From CAYRJD01 sp965205925 (GTDB lineage: Bacteria > Actinomycetota > Acidimicrobiia > Acidimicrobiales > Poriferisodalaceae): 64,000 bases of DNA. This document shows, piece by piece, positions 42,025-50,659 of the stretch. Positions within the stretch are counted from its first letter, which is position 1. The number at the start of each line of letters is the position of its first letter. The position numbers were made by a program, and so were the translations under genes. The DNA lies in NCBI GenBank assembly GCA_965205925.1, contig OZ242183.1, forward strand, positions 1,426,001 to 1,490,000. The letters run 5' to 3'. The notes beneath the pieces were generated by a model that saw only the letters and a program-made list of their open reading frames with translations, did not search any database and was not told where the DNA came from.

Positions 42025-42747
42025 GTGGCTAACAGCTCCACCGACATCAGACCTGTGTGGACGCCAATAGGCACCTTGCTGCTGGTGCGTCATGGCCAGT
42101 CGCAGGTAATGGCAAACGGCATTGTGGGAGGGCCCAAGGGTTGTACTGGTTTGACCGAACTTGGTCGTCGTCAAGCCGGAGCGTTACGCGACCGTTTCGC
42201 AGCTGGGTTTGAGCCAGAGGTGGATGTGATTTATTCATCTCCTCTGCCACGTGCGATCGAAACCACTCAGATTGTGGCACCGGCCTTAGGTAAGAACCAT
42301 GACGAAATCCTCATACACGACGGCCTCGAAGAGATGAGGCTCGGTGAGGTTGATGGAATTTCGTGGGAAAAAGCGCGCAAGCTTTACAGATGGTCTTCAC
42401 CGGATATTGATCCATATGCACCGGTAGTTGCCGGAGGTGAAAGTCGGACAGGGTTTCGCAAGCGAGTAGCGGCTGCTTTAGAGGAAATAGTGCAAGAACA
42501 CTTAGTGCCAAATCCAGGCGCGACGGTGTTTATTGGTTGCCACGCAGGCACCGTGAGCGCGGCGGTTGCTGCTGCCATGGGAGTCGACCCAGATCATCAC
42601 GGGGTAGCGCTGTCTGCCGTTGTTACCTCGGTCACACAGATCGAAGTGCAAAATTATGATTCGAAAACTCGCTGGGTGTGCACTCGTTACAACGATGCCG
42701 CTCATTTAGGCACTTCCGATCTGACCAAGGCAACTGAGGAGGCATAG
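42025..42747 (+). CDS. histidine phosphatase (phosphoglycerate-mutase-like) family protein
   Basis: The 240-residue protein has the RHG motif LLVRHGQSQ with the phosphoacceptor His. SSPLPRAIETTQI and GLEEMRLGEVDG follow, and the second catalytic His is in IGCHAGTVSAA. The family removes phosphate from sugars, nucleotides or proteins. The start could be TTG 42016 or GTG 42025; the -10-like box just before favours GTG. It is followed 5 bases later by the NicX-like gene, so the product probably belongs to the same pathway, but the substrate is unknown. Confidence 0.87.
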   Translation: MANSSTDIRPVWTPIGTLLLVRHGQSQVMANGIVGGPKGCTGLTELGRRQAGALRDRFAAGFEPEVDVIYSSPLPRAIETTQIVAPALGKNHDEILIHDGLEEMRLGEVDGISWEKARKLYRWSSPDIDPYAPVVAGGESRTGFRKRVAAALEEIVQEHLVPNPGATVFIGCHAGTVSAAVAAAMGVDPDHHGVALSAVVTSVTQIEVQNYDSKTRWVCTRYNDAAHLGTSDLTKATEEA

Positions 42748-42752
42748 CTCGC

Positions 42753-43799
42753 ATGCTGGCTGAACGCATTGAAGCAAAATGGATTGACACCTTCGCAAAG
42801 GTTTTTGAGATGTGCGGTGTGGAGCCACCACAGACCGCAGCGATTCTCTCGGAAACTCAGAGCCGATCAGTCAACGTAAACCTGGCTGAACTTGCGCTAG
42901 CTCGCTTGGGAGTGCAACCCATTCATGTCGTTGTGCCTACTCCGGCACAAAGCGCACCGGTGCCGGTTCGTTCCACCGGTGCTTCAGATGCCATTGCCGG
43001 GTCACAAGCCGTGATTGCGGCTCTGCGCGCGGTGGACTTTACGGTGGATTGCACGGTGGAAGGCTTACTTCACGCCGCTGAGTTGCCTCAGGTATTGAGC
43101 GAAGGCACCCGCGTCTTGATGGTTTCCAACGAACATCCCGAAGCACTTGAGCGGCTCATTCCGAAATCCGATCTAGAACCAAAGGTCAAAACCGGCATCA
43201 AAATGTTGATGGCGGCCAAAGAAATGGTGGTTAGCTCGCAAGCGGGAACCAACCTGACAGTTAACCTAGCGGAGGCACCTTGTGGAGGTGGCTGGGGTTA
43301 TACGACCCGACCCGGCACGATCACTCACTGGCCAGGCGGGTTGTGCTTGGCTTTCCCTCACTCAGGCACGGTCAACGGAACAATCGTGATGGATCGCGGC
43401 GATATGAATCTCACCTTTAAGCGTTACTTGGAATCTGCTCTCACGCTGCACATCGAATCCGACTATGTGGTTGAGGTAGCTGGTGACGGCACCGATGCCG
43501 AGCTGTTTCGCAGCTACATAGCAGCTTGGGGTGAGCGTGAGGCATACGCCACTAGCCATGTCGGCTGGGGCATGAACCCTGACGCGCGTTGGGACACGAT
43601 GACCCTGTACGACCGCAGCCAAACAAACGGAACCGAGCAACGAGCCTTTGGTGGCAACTTTCTTTACTCCACCGGAGCGAACGAGCACGCAGGACGCCAC
43701 ACGTTGGGTCATTTTGATTTGCCCTTACGCAATCACAGCATTGCTTTGGATGGTGAGGCGGTCGTGATCGATGGAACGCTGCAGGGCGCACTGGCCTAA
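42753..43799 (+). CDS. 2,5-dihydroxypyridine 5,6-dioxygenase (NicX)/peptidase M29-like protein
   Basis: The 348-residue protein belongs to the fold shared by M29 aminopeptidases and the iron enzyme NicX, which opens 2,5-dihydroxypyridine in nicotinate breakdown. Conserved are GTNLTVNLAEAPC, WPGGLCLAFPHSGTVNGTIV, His269 in TSHVGWGMNP and the HxD pair His320/Asp322 in TLGHFDLPL. A His...His-x-Asp spacing like this is what I recall for the NicX iron site, so a dioxygenase role is more likely than a peptidase. The substrate is not fixed. It sits between a phosphatase and a CoA ligase on one strand. Confidence 0.65.
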   Translation: MLAERIEAKWIDTFAKVFEMCGVEPPQTAAILSETQSRSVNVNLAELALARLGVQPIHVVVPTPAQSAPVPVRSTGASDAIAGSQAVIAALRAVDFTVDCTVEGLLHAAELPQVLSEGTRVLMVSNEHPEALERLIPKSDLEPKVKTGIKMLMAAKEMVVSSQAGTNLTVNLAEAPCGGGWGYTTRPGTITHWPGGLCLAFPHSGTVNGTIVMDRGDMNLTFKRYLESALTLHIESDYVVEVAGDGTDAELFRSYIAAWGEREAYATSHVGWGMNPDARWDTMTLYDRSQTNGTEQRAFGGNFLYSTGANEHAGRHTLGHFDLPLRNHSIALDGEAVVIDGTLQGALA

Positions 43800-43847
43800 A
43801 CCCGGTTTGGTTACCAAGCTTGACTAACAGGTAAGACTTACAGCGAA

Positions 43848-45470
43848 GTGAGCATCTCCAGCCTGAGCTATGGCAGCGGAACGAGCCTTTTTTCGATTGT
43901 GCAACGGTGGGCAGAACGATCAGCAAACTCCAGCGCTGTTGAGTTTGAGGCGGACACTCTTTCCTATGCAGATTTGATTGAGCGTGCACAAGTGCGTGCC
44001 AGTGCTTTGCGTCTCGCCGGCGTGAGCGAAGGTGACCGCGTGGCCTGGCTAGGGCCAAATCACCCCGCCATGCTGGAACTACTGCTGGCATGTGCGCGCA
44101 TCGGCGCCATTGCGTTGCCGCTCAATTCCCGACTGGCAGTGCCCGAGCATGCCTGGATTCTTGACGATGCACAGCCCAAGTTATTGATAGCCGAGGCTGA
44201 GTTCTTTGACCATGCCGTAGCTGCTGTTGAGCATTGCGAAACCGACATTGTTTGTGAGCGCGACATAGCCGCAGCTACTTGTAGCGGACAAAGCATCGAG
44301 CCGACTGCTCACATAGGCACGCCCGATCATGCGGTTTTGTTGGCATATACCTCCGGCACTACCGGCCATCCCAAAGGTGCGGTACTAACCCAGGCCGCCT
44401 TGCTTGCCAATGCGGTCAATTCAACCCACGCTCACGACCTGACGCGCCATGACAGAGTTCTGACCGTTATCCCTTTGTTTCACGTAGGTGGGCTAAACAT
44501 TCAAACAATGCCCGCCCTACTCAGTGGGGCTTCAGTGCTGTTGCACCGTGGGTTTGACCCGGGATTGTTTCTTGACGATGTTGAACGCTGGCAGCCAACC
44601 TGGACCGTTCTCGTGCCAGCCGCATTGGCTGCTGTGTCTTCACATCCGCGCTTTGCCGATACCGATCTCAGTTCACTACATGGGATCATGACCGGCTCAT
44701 CGCCCATACCGCCCGTGGTTACGCAACCATATTTTGAGCGCGGGATTTTGGTTGGAGAGATTTACGGCGCTACCGAAACCGCTCCTATCTGCGTGCATCT
44801 GCGACCAGACGAAGCTCTCGACCATCCAGGTTCATGTGGCAAGGCTTCAACCTTGTGCGAAATTCGCCTGGTTCGAGTTAACGATGCAGTAGCCGCTAAC
44901 AACACGAAGAACAGCACCAGCAACCCGGTGCAAACCGCTCTTGTGCCAGGTGAATCGGGTGAGATCTGGGTGAGAGGTGCCAGCATTATGCGTGAATATT
45001 GGCGGAATCCGGAGGCCACAAACGCAGCGATCGTTGACGGCTGGTACCGCACCGGCGATGTAGCTCACGCCGATGCCAATGGGTGGTTGTACATGGATGA
45101 TCGTTTAACCGACATGATTATTTCCGGCGGTGAGAACGTGTACCCGGCCGAGATTGAAGAACAACTAGCGCACTGCCCTACCGTTGCTGACGCTGCGGTT
45201 ATTGGCCGGCCCGATTCGCGCTGGGGTGAAGTTCCCATCGTTATCGCAGTGCCAAACGACGACCAAATCCTTGGCTTAGTCGCTGGAGATTCAAACAGCT
45301 CCGCAAAAGCTGCGACTGATGCCGTGTTGGATTATTTGCGACCACTGTTGGCTCATTTCAAGCTGCCGGTTGAGATCATCTGGACCGATGCCTTACCAAA
45401 GACCGCGCTTGGCAAAGTACAAAAAGCCGTTCTACGTGAGAGGTTTCACGAAAGGTTCACTGCGCAGTGA
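43848..45470 (+). CDS. AMP-forming acyl-CoA synthetase
   Basis: These enzymes activate a carboxylic acid through an acyl-adenylate to the CoA thioester. The 540-residue protein has the P-loop-like YTSGTTGHPKGAVLTQ, EIYGATETAPI, WYRTGDVAHADANGWLYM, DMIISGGENVYPAEIEE and the catalytic lysine in KTALGKVQK. Overall it resembles the fatty-acid/aryl-CoA ligase branch; chain or ring specificity is open. The start is GTG 43848, 48 bases after the NicX-like gene. The stop overlaps the next gene as GTGA, a sign of one operon. Confidence 0.93.
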   Translation: MSISSLSYGSGTSLFSIVQRWAERSANSSAVEFEADTLSYADLIERAQVRASALRLAGVSEGDRVAWLGPNHPAMLELLLACARIGAIALPLNSRLAVPEHAWILDDAQPKLLIAEAEFFDHAVAAVEHCETDIVCERDIAAATCSGQSIEPTAHIGTPDHAVLLAYTSGTTGHPKGAVLTQAALLANAVNSTHAHDLTRHDRVLTVIPLFHVGGLNIQTMPALLSGASVLLHRGFDPGLFLDDVERWQPTWTVLVPAALAAVSSHPRFADTDLSSLHGIMTGSSPIPPVVTQPYFERGILVGEIYGATETAPICVHLRPDEALDHPGSCGKASTLCEIRLVRVNDAVAANNTKNSTSNPVQTALVPGESGEIWVRGASIMREYWRNPEATNAAIVDGWYRTGDVAHADANGWLYMDDRLTDMIISGGENVYPAEIEEQLAHCPTVADAAVIGRPDSRWGEVPIVIAVPNDDQILGLVAGDSNSSAKAATDAVLDYLRPLLAHFKLPVEIIWTDALPKTALGKVQKAVLRERFHERFTAQ

Positions 45471-46396
45471 GTGCTACAGCTAACAATATTGGTCACAGCG
45501 TTGGCTTCGTCGGGCTAGGTGTCATGGGTTTTCCCATGGCAGGCCATCTTGCTCAGGCAGGCCACGACACCTTGGTTTATAACCGCACAGCTATAAGAGC
45601 GCAGGAATGGCTAGACAGCTATACCGATAAACCTCACAATCTTGATAGAGACTGCAACCAACTAATCCAAGCAAGTGATACACCTGCCGCTGCTGCGATG
45701 GATAGGGATTTTGTTTTTGTCTGCGTTGGAAACGATGACGATGTAAGAGACGTGATTCTTTCCGATCATGGCGTACTAGGCGCCATGTCAGCGGGATCGG
45801 TGCTAGTTGATCACACGACCGCTTCAGCAGAGCTGGCGCATGAACTTCATGCGACTTGTGCAGACAAAGACATCGGTTTCGTTGATGCACCAGTTTCAGG
45901 CGGTGAAGCCGGCGCGGTAAACGGCGTGCTGACCGTGATGTGCGGAGGCAATCAAGAGCACTTTGACCGGGTTGCACCGGTAATGGGCTGTTACGCCCGT
46001 GCGGTTACCTTGCTTGGGTCGGCGGGCTCAGGGCAACTAACCAAAATGGTGAATCAGATTTGCATAGCTGGATTGTTACAAGCGCTGTCTGAAGGCTTAG
46101 ATTTTGGCGCACGAGCCGGACTCGACCTAGAGCTGGTCTTGAATACCATTTCTCAGGGCGCAGCTGGGTCATGGCAGATGGAAAATCGCGGAGCCACGAT
46201 GGCAGCCGATGAGTTTGATTTTGGGTTTGCCGTTGACTGGATGCGTAAAGATCTGGCGATCGTCTTTGACGAGGCCGCCCGCAACGGCGCACAACTACCC
46301 ATAACACAGTTAGCAGCGCAGTACTACGACCAGGTGTCGAAGTTGGGCGGTGGACGTTGGGACACGTCCAGCCTGATCAGATTGTTGCGTGGCTAG
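45467..46396 (+). CDS. 3-hydroxyisobutyrate dehydrogenase-family oxidoreductase
   Basis: This beta-hydroxyacid dehydrogenase of 309 residues has the N-terminal NAD(P) motif VGFVGLGVMGFPMAGHLA, the substrate signature DAPVSGGEAGAVNGVLTVM and the catalytic lysine in GQLTKMVNQICIAG. Family members oxidise 3-hydroxyisobutyrate or reduce tartronate semialdehyde, succinic semialdehyde and related compounds. It is translationally coupled to the CoA ligase. Between cofactor and substrate domains there is a Gln/Asp-rich stretch not usual for the family (residues 45-70). Confidence 0.9.
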   Translation: MSATANNIGHSVGFVGLGVMGFPMAGHLAQAGHDTLVYNRTAIRAQEWLDSYTDKPHNLDRDCNQLIQASDTPAAAAMDRDFVFVCVGNDDDVRDVILSDHGVLGAMSAGSVLVDHTTASAELAHELHATCADKDIGFVDAPVSGGEAGAVNGVLTVMCGGNQEHFDRVAPVMGCYARAVTLLGSAGSGQLTKMVNQICIAGLLQALSEGLDFGARAGLDLELVLNTISQGAAGSWQMENRGATMAADEFDFGFAVDWMRKDLAIVFDEAARNGAQLPITQLAAQYYDQVSKLGGGRWDTSSLIRLLRG

Positions 46397-46441
46397 ATAG
46401 CTGTAGCGGATTTCGCTAAAACAGTCTTGCCAAGAGCAGTC

Positions 46442-46738
46442 TTAGCCGAGGTTCATGCTTTGCGAGATCAACGCAAACCCGTTGGTTGCTTCTAGTCGTT
46501 TGCCAACAACTTCTTGATATTCGGACGAGTTGTACCAAGCCTTGGCGGCGGCTACATCGTCAAACTTGAGGATCACGGTTTGTGGTCCCGGAGGTGAGCC
46601 TTCGATGGTTTCTGCCGCAGTGTCGAATGAAACTACTTCAGCACCAGAAGCTTGGATGGTCGTCCTAGCACCGGCTTGATACTCCGCGTAGAGATCTGGA
46701 TTTGTAACAACGTATTGAGCAACGAAATATGCGGACAT
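46442..46738 (-). CDS. DUF1330-family small protein
   Basis: The 98-residue protein has the DUF1330 dimeric ferredoxin-like fold pattern, with YFVAQYVVTNPDLYAEYQ at the start, VILKFDDVAAAKAWYNSSEYQ in the middle and a short tail. The family is of unknown function and commonly accompanies catabolic genes. It lies 18 bases after the enoyl-CoA hydratase gene and probably shares its transcript. It converges on the dehydrogenase gene. Confidence 0.88.
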   Translation of the reverse strand: MSAYFVAQYVVTNPDLYAEYQAGARTTIQASGAEVVSFDTAAETIEGSPPGPQTVILKFDDVAAAKAWYNSSEYQEVVGKRLEATNGFALISQSMNLG

Positions 46739-46756
46739 TTGTGCAGTCTGTCAGAT

Positions 46757-47638
46757 TTAGGGCATGTCCGCATTAAAACGTGGATCTCGCTTCTCAATGA
46801 ACGCTTTCACGCCTTCTTCGGCATCGTTCAGGTGATCTGTCACTGCTGTCTTAGCCGCAATCTCATCAAGTGCTTGGGGCCATGCCAGCTCAGCCGCCAA
46901 ATAGATTGAGCGCTTCAGCATTCGCATCGCCACCTGCGGTCCGTCAGCCAATTCGATTGCCAACTGCATCGCTGCATCCGGTAGATGATCATCTGCCACA
47001 ACCGAGTGGACTAGCCCCATCTCGTGTGCCGTGGTGGCATCAACGATGCGCTTGCGCATCAAAAAATCCATCGTGGCCGCTACGCCAAGGTGTTGCACCA
47101 AAAGCCACTGGCCACCCTCATCTGGCAGCAGTCCGAATCGCAGTGTTGCGCTTCCCATCCGTGCTGAGGTAGCCGCTATACGAAAATCGCAAGCTAACGC
47201 AAAGGAAAATCCAGTTTGAATGGCAAAACCGTTGATCGCTGCGATGGTTAGCTTGTCAAGGGCTCTAACGGCCGTATTGACCGCTTGAGAGATTGTTCGC
47301 AAACCGTTGTAAGTGCCGGCCGCATTGTGATGGCCGCCGTGAATGTCGGGCATGACAGAGGTGTGGTCGTGCTCGTAGCCCTTTAGATCGTCGCCAGCCC
47401 AGAAAGCTTTTCCTTGGCCGGTAAAAACAATCACTCGGGCGTTGTCATCCATTTGGGCTTGTGTGAGCACCTCAATCAGATCACGTTTCATCGACACCGT
47501 GGAAGCGTTCATGGCTTCGGGCCGATTGAAAGTAACAGTGAGAACGCCGGAATCGGTCAGCGAGGTCTCAAACCCGAAATAATCTTCGCGGCTTATACCC
47601 GCGCCGGCGAACCTGTCACTGCTATTTGAACTACTCAT
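46757..47638 (-). CDS. enoyl-CoA hydratase/isomerase family protein
   Basis: The 293-residue crotonase-fold protein has the oxyanion-hole segments FTGQGKAFWAGDDLK and INGFAIQTGFSFALACDFR. The active-site region GLLPDEGGQWLLVQHLG has Asp-Glu where hydratases carry a catalytic Glu. KRDPRFNADMP at the end is typical. The family acts on double bonds of acyl-CoA thioesters; exact reaction is open. ATG 47638 is chosen because GGAGGT lies upstream; a GTG at 47659 in the same frame would place that site inside the gene. The N-terminal 20 residues are a serine-rich tail. Confidence 0.92.
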   Translation of the reverse strand: MSSSNSSDRFAGAGISREDYFGFETSLTDSGVLTVTFNRPEAMNASTVSMKRDLIEVLTQAQMDDNARVIVFTGQGKAFWAGDDLKGYEHDHTSVMPDIHGGHHNAAGTYNGLRTISQAVNTAVRALDKLTIAAINGFAIQTGFSFALACDFRIAATSARMGSATLRFGLLPDEGGQWLLVQHLGVAATMDFLMRKRIVDATTAHEMGLVHSVVADDHLPDAAMQLAIELADGPQVAMRMLKRSIYLAAELAWPQALDEIAAKTAVTDHLNDAEEGVKAFIEKRDPRFNADMP

Positions 47639-47648
47639 ACGACGTGTA

Positions 47649-47654
47649 CCTCCT
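47649..47654 (-). promoter_or_regulatory. Shine-Dalgarno deciding the enoyl-CoA hydratase start
   Basis: AGGAGG on the minus strand lies 10 bases before ATG 47638 and would fall inside the coding part if the GTG at 47659 were used. Confidence 0.7.
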
Positions 47655-47768
47655 CGCACGCTCTTGGGTAACGAGAACGGCCATGTCAGTATTGCTTCTC
47701 GTGATACTGCCTGCCTGGTTCACTGCTGCTAGCCAGCTTGTGTCAGCCCACTAGCTTGCGAGCCCCGC

Positions 47769-47774
47769 TAACTT
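47769..47774 (+). promoter_or_regulatory. -10 box for a leaderless start at 47782
   Basis: TAACTT, then 7 bases, then ATG 47782; no Shine-Dalgarno. A near-repeat of CTAGCTTGCGAG lies just upstream. Confidence 0.4.
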
Positions 47775-47781
47775 GCGAGCA

Positions 47782-48150
47782 ATGCGTGCGGACACATCCG
47801 ATCAACGGTTCAGTCCGTTTAAAAATGTGTTGATGCTGCGACTTGATATCGCCGCTAACGGTGACAACCCAGCTCGTGTGCACTACATAACGCCATTCGT
47901 TACCGACGGGCAAAAGCTGTACATATTCGAAGAGCCCGGAGATCGCAGCATCGAACTTGACGACATGTTGCTAAATCGAGCCGTTGAGATCAGCTCGGTT
48001 ACTACCGGTGATTTAGCAATAGCCGGTGAAGGGCAGCGGGCAAATGCCGCCGAAGAAGCTTGGGCACGTGACGCCTGCTCGGCGCGCTTTCACTATGACC
48101 AGGCTCTACAAGACCTGGCTCAGCTTGGAACCGTTATCGCTATTTTTTAG
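47782..48150 (+). CDS. hypothetical protein, no recognised family
   Basis: This 122-residue protein is not recognised. It is soluble, with a mixed alpha/beta look: RFSPFKNVLMLRLDIAA and ARVHYITPFVTDGQKLYIFEEPGD suggest beta strands at the start. An acidic helical half follows (AAEEAWARDACSARFHYDQALQDLAQLG). It has one cysteine and no membrane segment. It converges on the TauD-like gene with a four-base overlap, lies alone on its strand and is preceded by a candidate leaderless promoter, so it is probably a single-gene unit. Confidence 0.6.
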   Translation: MRADTSDQRFSPFKNVLMLRLDIAANGDNPARVHYITPFVTDGQKLYIFEEPGDRSIELDDMLLNRAVEISSVTTGDLAIAGEGQRANAAEEAWARDACSARFHYDQALQDLAQLGTVIAIF

Positions 48151-49016
48151 ACGGGCGGCTCACCTGCGAGAGTGATTCGAAGCATTTCACGCCGATGACC
48201 GGCATAGTCATCGATCGCAAAGTGCTGCACTATCCGGTTATCCCACATCGTTAATGTGCCTGGCTGCCAGCGAACACGCGCAGTGAACTGCACTTGCTTG
48301 CTGTGCTCAAGCAAGAAATTCAGCAACGGTTTGGCTTCGGATGATCGCATTCCTTCGATACCCACCGTATAAACCTCGTTAACAAACAGAATCTTTTGGC
48401 CAGTCAGCGGATGAGTACGGATAAGCGGATGGATTTGTTCTTCTGTGGCGGTTTCGTTGCCATGAATATCCATCGATGAGTTTGGATCGGGGCGTCCAAA
48501 GATGCCCGTCGGTCCATACGACCGCCGCGCACTGTGAACCGCTCTTAGAGGCTCCAATAGTTTGGCCATTGTCGGTGAGAGCGCCTCATACGCCAGCCGT
48601 TGGTTCGTAAAAGCAGTATCGCCACCGCTAGCAGGTACCTCAACCCCGTAAAGCATCGTGACCGACGGAGGTGCCGCTTGAAAGCTCCAGTCGGTGTGCC
48701 AGCCACTTCCAAACAGAGGGCCTTTTTCGTGTGCCTCGCGCACTACTCGCAGCACATCGTCGTGGCCAGGTATTGGGGTGATGTAGGGGGTATCTCCAAA
48801 AGTTCCGAGTGCTAGCGCCACAGATTCGAAGAGGTCGATGTCTAGCTTTTGGTCGCGAAACACCAGTACTGCATGCTTGGCCAGGGCGTTATGCACCTGC
48901 TCAACTACATCTGTATCGATCTGCGATGAGGCAGGTTCCTTATCGGATCGCACGCTGAGCAGATCAAAGTCCGTTACTTCAGCACCAAAGGTCCCTGTCA
49001 ACGGTGTGATTTCCAT
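48147..49016 (-). CDS. TauD/TfdA-family Fe(II)/2-oxoglutarate dioxygenase
   Basis: These enzymes hydroxylate small sulphonates, aryloxy acids or other compounds with 2-oxoglutarate. The 289-residue protein starts with ITPLTGTFGAEVTDFDL, typical for TauD. The first iron ligands are in SGWHTDWSFQAAPP (HxD) and the distal His is in WDNRIVQHFAIDDY. HRREMLRITLAG carries the 2-oxoglutarate arginine. The substrate cannot be assigned. ATG 49016 is only 43 bases from the divergent LLM gene and has no Shine-Dalgarno but a -10-like box 6 bases away. Confidence 0.92.
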   Translation of the reverse strand: MEITPLTGTFGAEVTDFDLLSVRSDKEPASSQIDTDVVEQVHNALAKHAVLVFRDQKLDIDLFESVALALGTFGDTPYITPIPGHDDVLRVVREAHEKGPLFGSGWHTDWSFQAAPPSVTMLYGVEVPASGGDTAFTNQRLAYEALSPTMAKLLEPLRAVHSARRSYGPTGIFGRPDPNSSMDIHGNETATEEQIHPLIRTHPLTGQKILFVNEVYTVGIEGMRSSEAKPLLNFLLEHSKQVQFTARVRWQPGTLTMWDNRIVQHFAIDDYAGHRREMLRITLAGEPPV

Positions 49017-49022
49017 ACAAAT

Positions 49023-49028
49023 AAGGTA
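49023..49028 (-). promoter_or_regulatory. -10 box for a leaderless start at 49016
   Basis: On the minus strand TACCTT is followed by ATTTGT and ATG 49016 of the TauD-like gene; there is no Shine-Dalgarno. Confidence 0.4.
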
Positions 49029-49059
49029 GCGGGCGCAGGGTTAATAGCTGGGAGACGAA

Positions 49060-50121
49060 ATGATGCAAACCGCCATTGCTTTCGGTGGTCCCGCATCGGG
49101 CAAGCAACGAGACTGGAAAACCCAGATTGATTTTTTACGTGAAGCTGAGCGGCTTGGCGTTGACATCATCTGGTCTGCTGAAGCGTGGGGCATGGACGGT
49201 GTGTCAACACTGGGGTACCTAGCTGCGGTCACGGAACGAGTGAAACTTGGCACCGGCATCTTGCAGATCTCTGCCAGAACGCCTGTAATGACCGCAATGA
49301 CGGCGCTATCACTGGCTGCTATCAGCGGCGACCGGTTCATTCTGGGACTGGGTGTAAGCGGACCACAGGTAGTGGAAGGCCTGCACGGAGTGCGATTTAC
49401 GCAGCCATTGCAGCGCCTTACCGAAACCGTCGACATTGTGCGGCAAGCTTTCGCAGGCGAAAAGATTGCATACGAAGGTAAACATCATGTATTGCCCTTG
49501 CCCAATGGGCAAGGTAAGTCTCTTCGGTTGGCGCAGCCGGCCAATGACAGCATCGAGATTTGGCTCGCCACATTAGGACCAAAGGCGTTGGCATATACAG
49601 GTGAGGCAGCTGACGGTTGGGTGGGAACATCGTTTGTTCCGAGCGCAGCGAATGCCACTCTGGGCTTGGTGCACGCCGGTGCCGTAGCAAGCGGGCGTAA
49701 TCCTGGTTCCATTCGTTATCAAGCCGGCGGGGCTGTGCAGTTTGGTGACGATTTGGAAACCCTTATTGCGCCTCGGCGGCCTGGAGTTGCATTCACGCTC
49801 GGTGCTATGGGCTCGGCCACGCAAAATTTCTACAACGATGCTTACCGCCGTGGTGGTTTCGCTGAGGATGCCAGACATGTTCAGCAGCTGTGGCTGGCCG
49901 GTCGTAGAGACGAAGCCGCTTCAGCGGTGCCCGACCAGCTTGTGCTGGAAACCAACTTCTTGGGCAACACCGAACAGATAACCCAGCGCGTGCGGGACTA
50001 TCGCGATGCCGGCATTGATGTGCTACGGATACAACCTGAAGGTGCTGACCTAACCGAGCGTTTGGACAGCTTGGGAAGAATTATCGACATCGTTCAAAGC
50101 ACAAACAGCGAATGCAGCTAG
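49060..50121 (+). CDS. LLM-class (F420-dependent-type) oxidoreductase
   Basis: The 353-residue protein has the luciferase-like barrel. TAIAFGG is at the start, SAEAWGMDGVSTLGYLAAVTERV follows, and GTGILQISARTPVMTAM is the cofactor-binding region. RFILGLGVSGPQVVEGLHGVRF is near the middle and LATLGPKALAYTGEAADGWVG later. Such proteins use reduced F420 or FMN; the family is expanded in actinobacteria. ATG 49060 has GGGAG upstream. It is divergent from the TauD-like gene in a 43-base gap and followed by msrB after 40 bases. The substrate is unknown. Confidence 0.9.
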   Translation: MMQTAIAFGGPASGKQRDWKTQIDFLREAERLGVDIIWSAEAWGMDGVSTLGYLAAVTERVKLGTGILQISARTPVMTAMTALSLAAISGDRFILGLGVSGPQVVEGLHGVRFTQPLQRLTETVDIVRQAFAGEKIAYEGKHHVLPLPNGQGKSLRLAQPANDSIEIWLATLGPKALAYTGEAADGWVGTSFVPSAANATLGLVHAGAVASGRNPGSIRYQAGGAVQFGDDLETLIAPRRPGVAFTLGAMGSATQNFYNDAYRRGGFAEDARHVQQLWLAGRRDEAASAVPDQLVLETNFLGNTEQITQRVRDYRDAGIDVLRIQPEGADLTERLDSLGRIIDIVQSTNSECS

Positions 50122-50149
50122 GCGCGCAGTCAAATAGCTCTAGCGAACA

Positions 50150-50155
50150 TAAACT
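50150..50155 (+). promoter_or_regulatory. -10 box for a leaderless start at 50162
   Basis: TAAACT, then TTAGTT, then ATG 50162 of msrB; no Shine-Dalgarno is present. Confidence 0.45.
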
Positions 50156-50161
50156 TTAGTT

Positions 50162-50632
50162 ATGGCGAAACAGACTCACGATCACAAACCGCGATCAATT
50201 AACTATGACGAGGCCGAGTTGCGTGAGCGCCTGACACCTGAGCAGTACCAGGTAACGCAAAAGGCTGGCACCGAACGCCCCTTCACCGGCGAGACCTGGG
50301 ATAACAAAAAGGATGGCAAGTACCGCTGCATCGTCTGTGACGCTGAGCTGTTTAGCTCTGAAACAAAATTTGAAAGTGGGACGGGCTGGCCAAGCTTTTG
50401 GGCGCCGATCGAAAATGAAGCCGTTGACACCACTTCCGACTCTTCCTTTGGGATGGTTCGCACCGAAGCAATGTGCATGGAATGTGGCGCGCATCTGGGA
50501 CACGTTTTCCCTGACGGCCCCAACCCCACCGGTGATCGCTACTGCATGAACTCTGCGTCCTTGAAATTTGTGGCGGCCGATGATGAAGATTCAGCAGGCG
50601 ACTACTCAGCAAGCAACGACTCAGCGGCCTAG
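50162..50632 (+). CDS. msrB: peptide-methionine (R)-S-oxide reductase
   Basis: MsrB reduces the R-epimer of methionine sulphoxide in proteins. The 156-residue protein has the zinc cysteines CIVC and CMEC, the substrate-binding GTGWPSFWAPI and the catalytic Cys in GDRYCMNSASLKF. TERPFTGETWDN is the usual N-terminal block. A short Ser/Asp-rich tail follows the fold. ATG 50162 has no ribosome site, but TAAACT lies 6 bases upstream, which suggests a leaderless transcript. It fits with mycothiol-based oxidative defence elsewhere in the window. Confidence 0.96.
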   Translation: MAKQTHDHKPRSINYDEAELRERLTPEQYQVTQKAGTERPFTGETWDNKKDGKYRCIVCDAELFSSETKFESGTGWPSFWAPIENEAVDTTSDSSFGMVRTEAMCMECGAHLGHVFPDGPNPTGDRYCMNSASLKFVAADDEDSAGDYSASNDSAA

Positions 50633-50659
50633 CTATTTGCTAAATCAAGGCGAGTCGCT

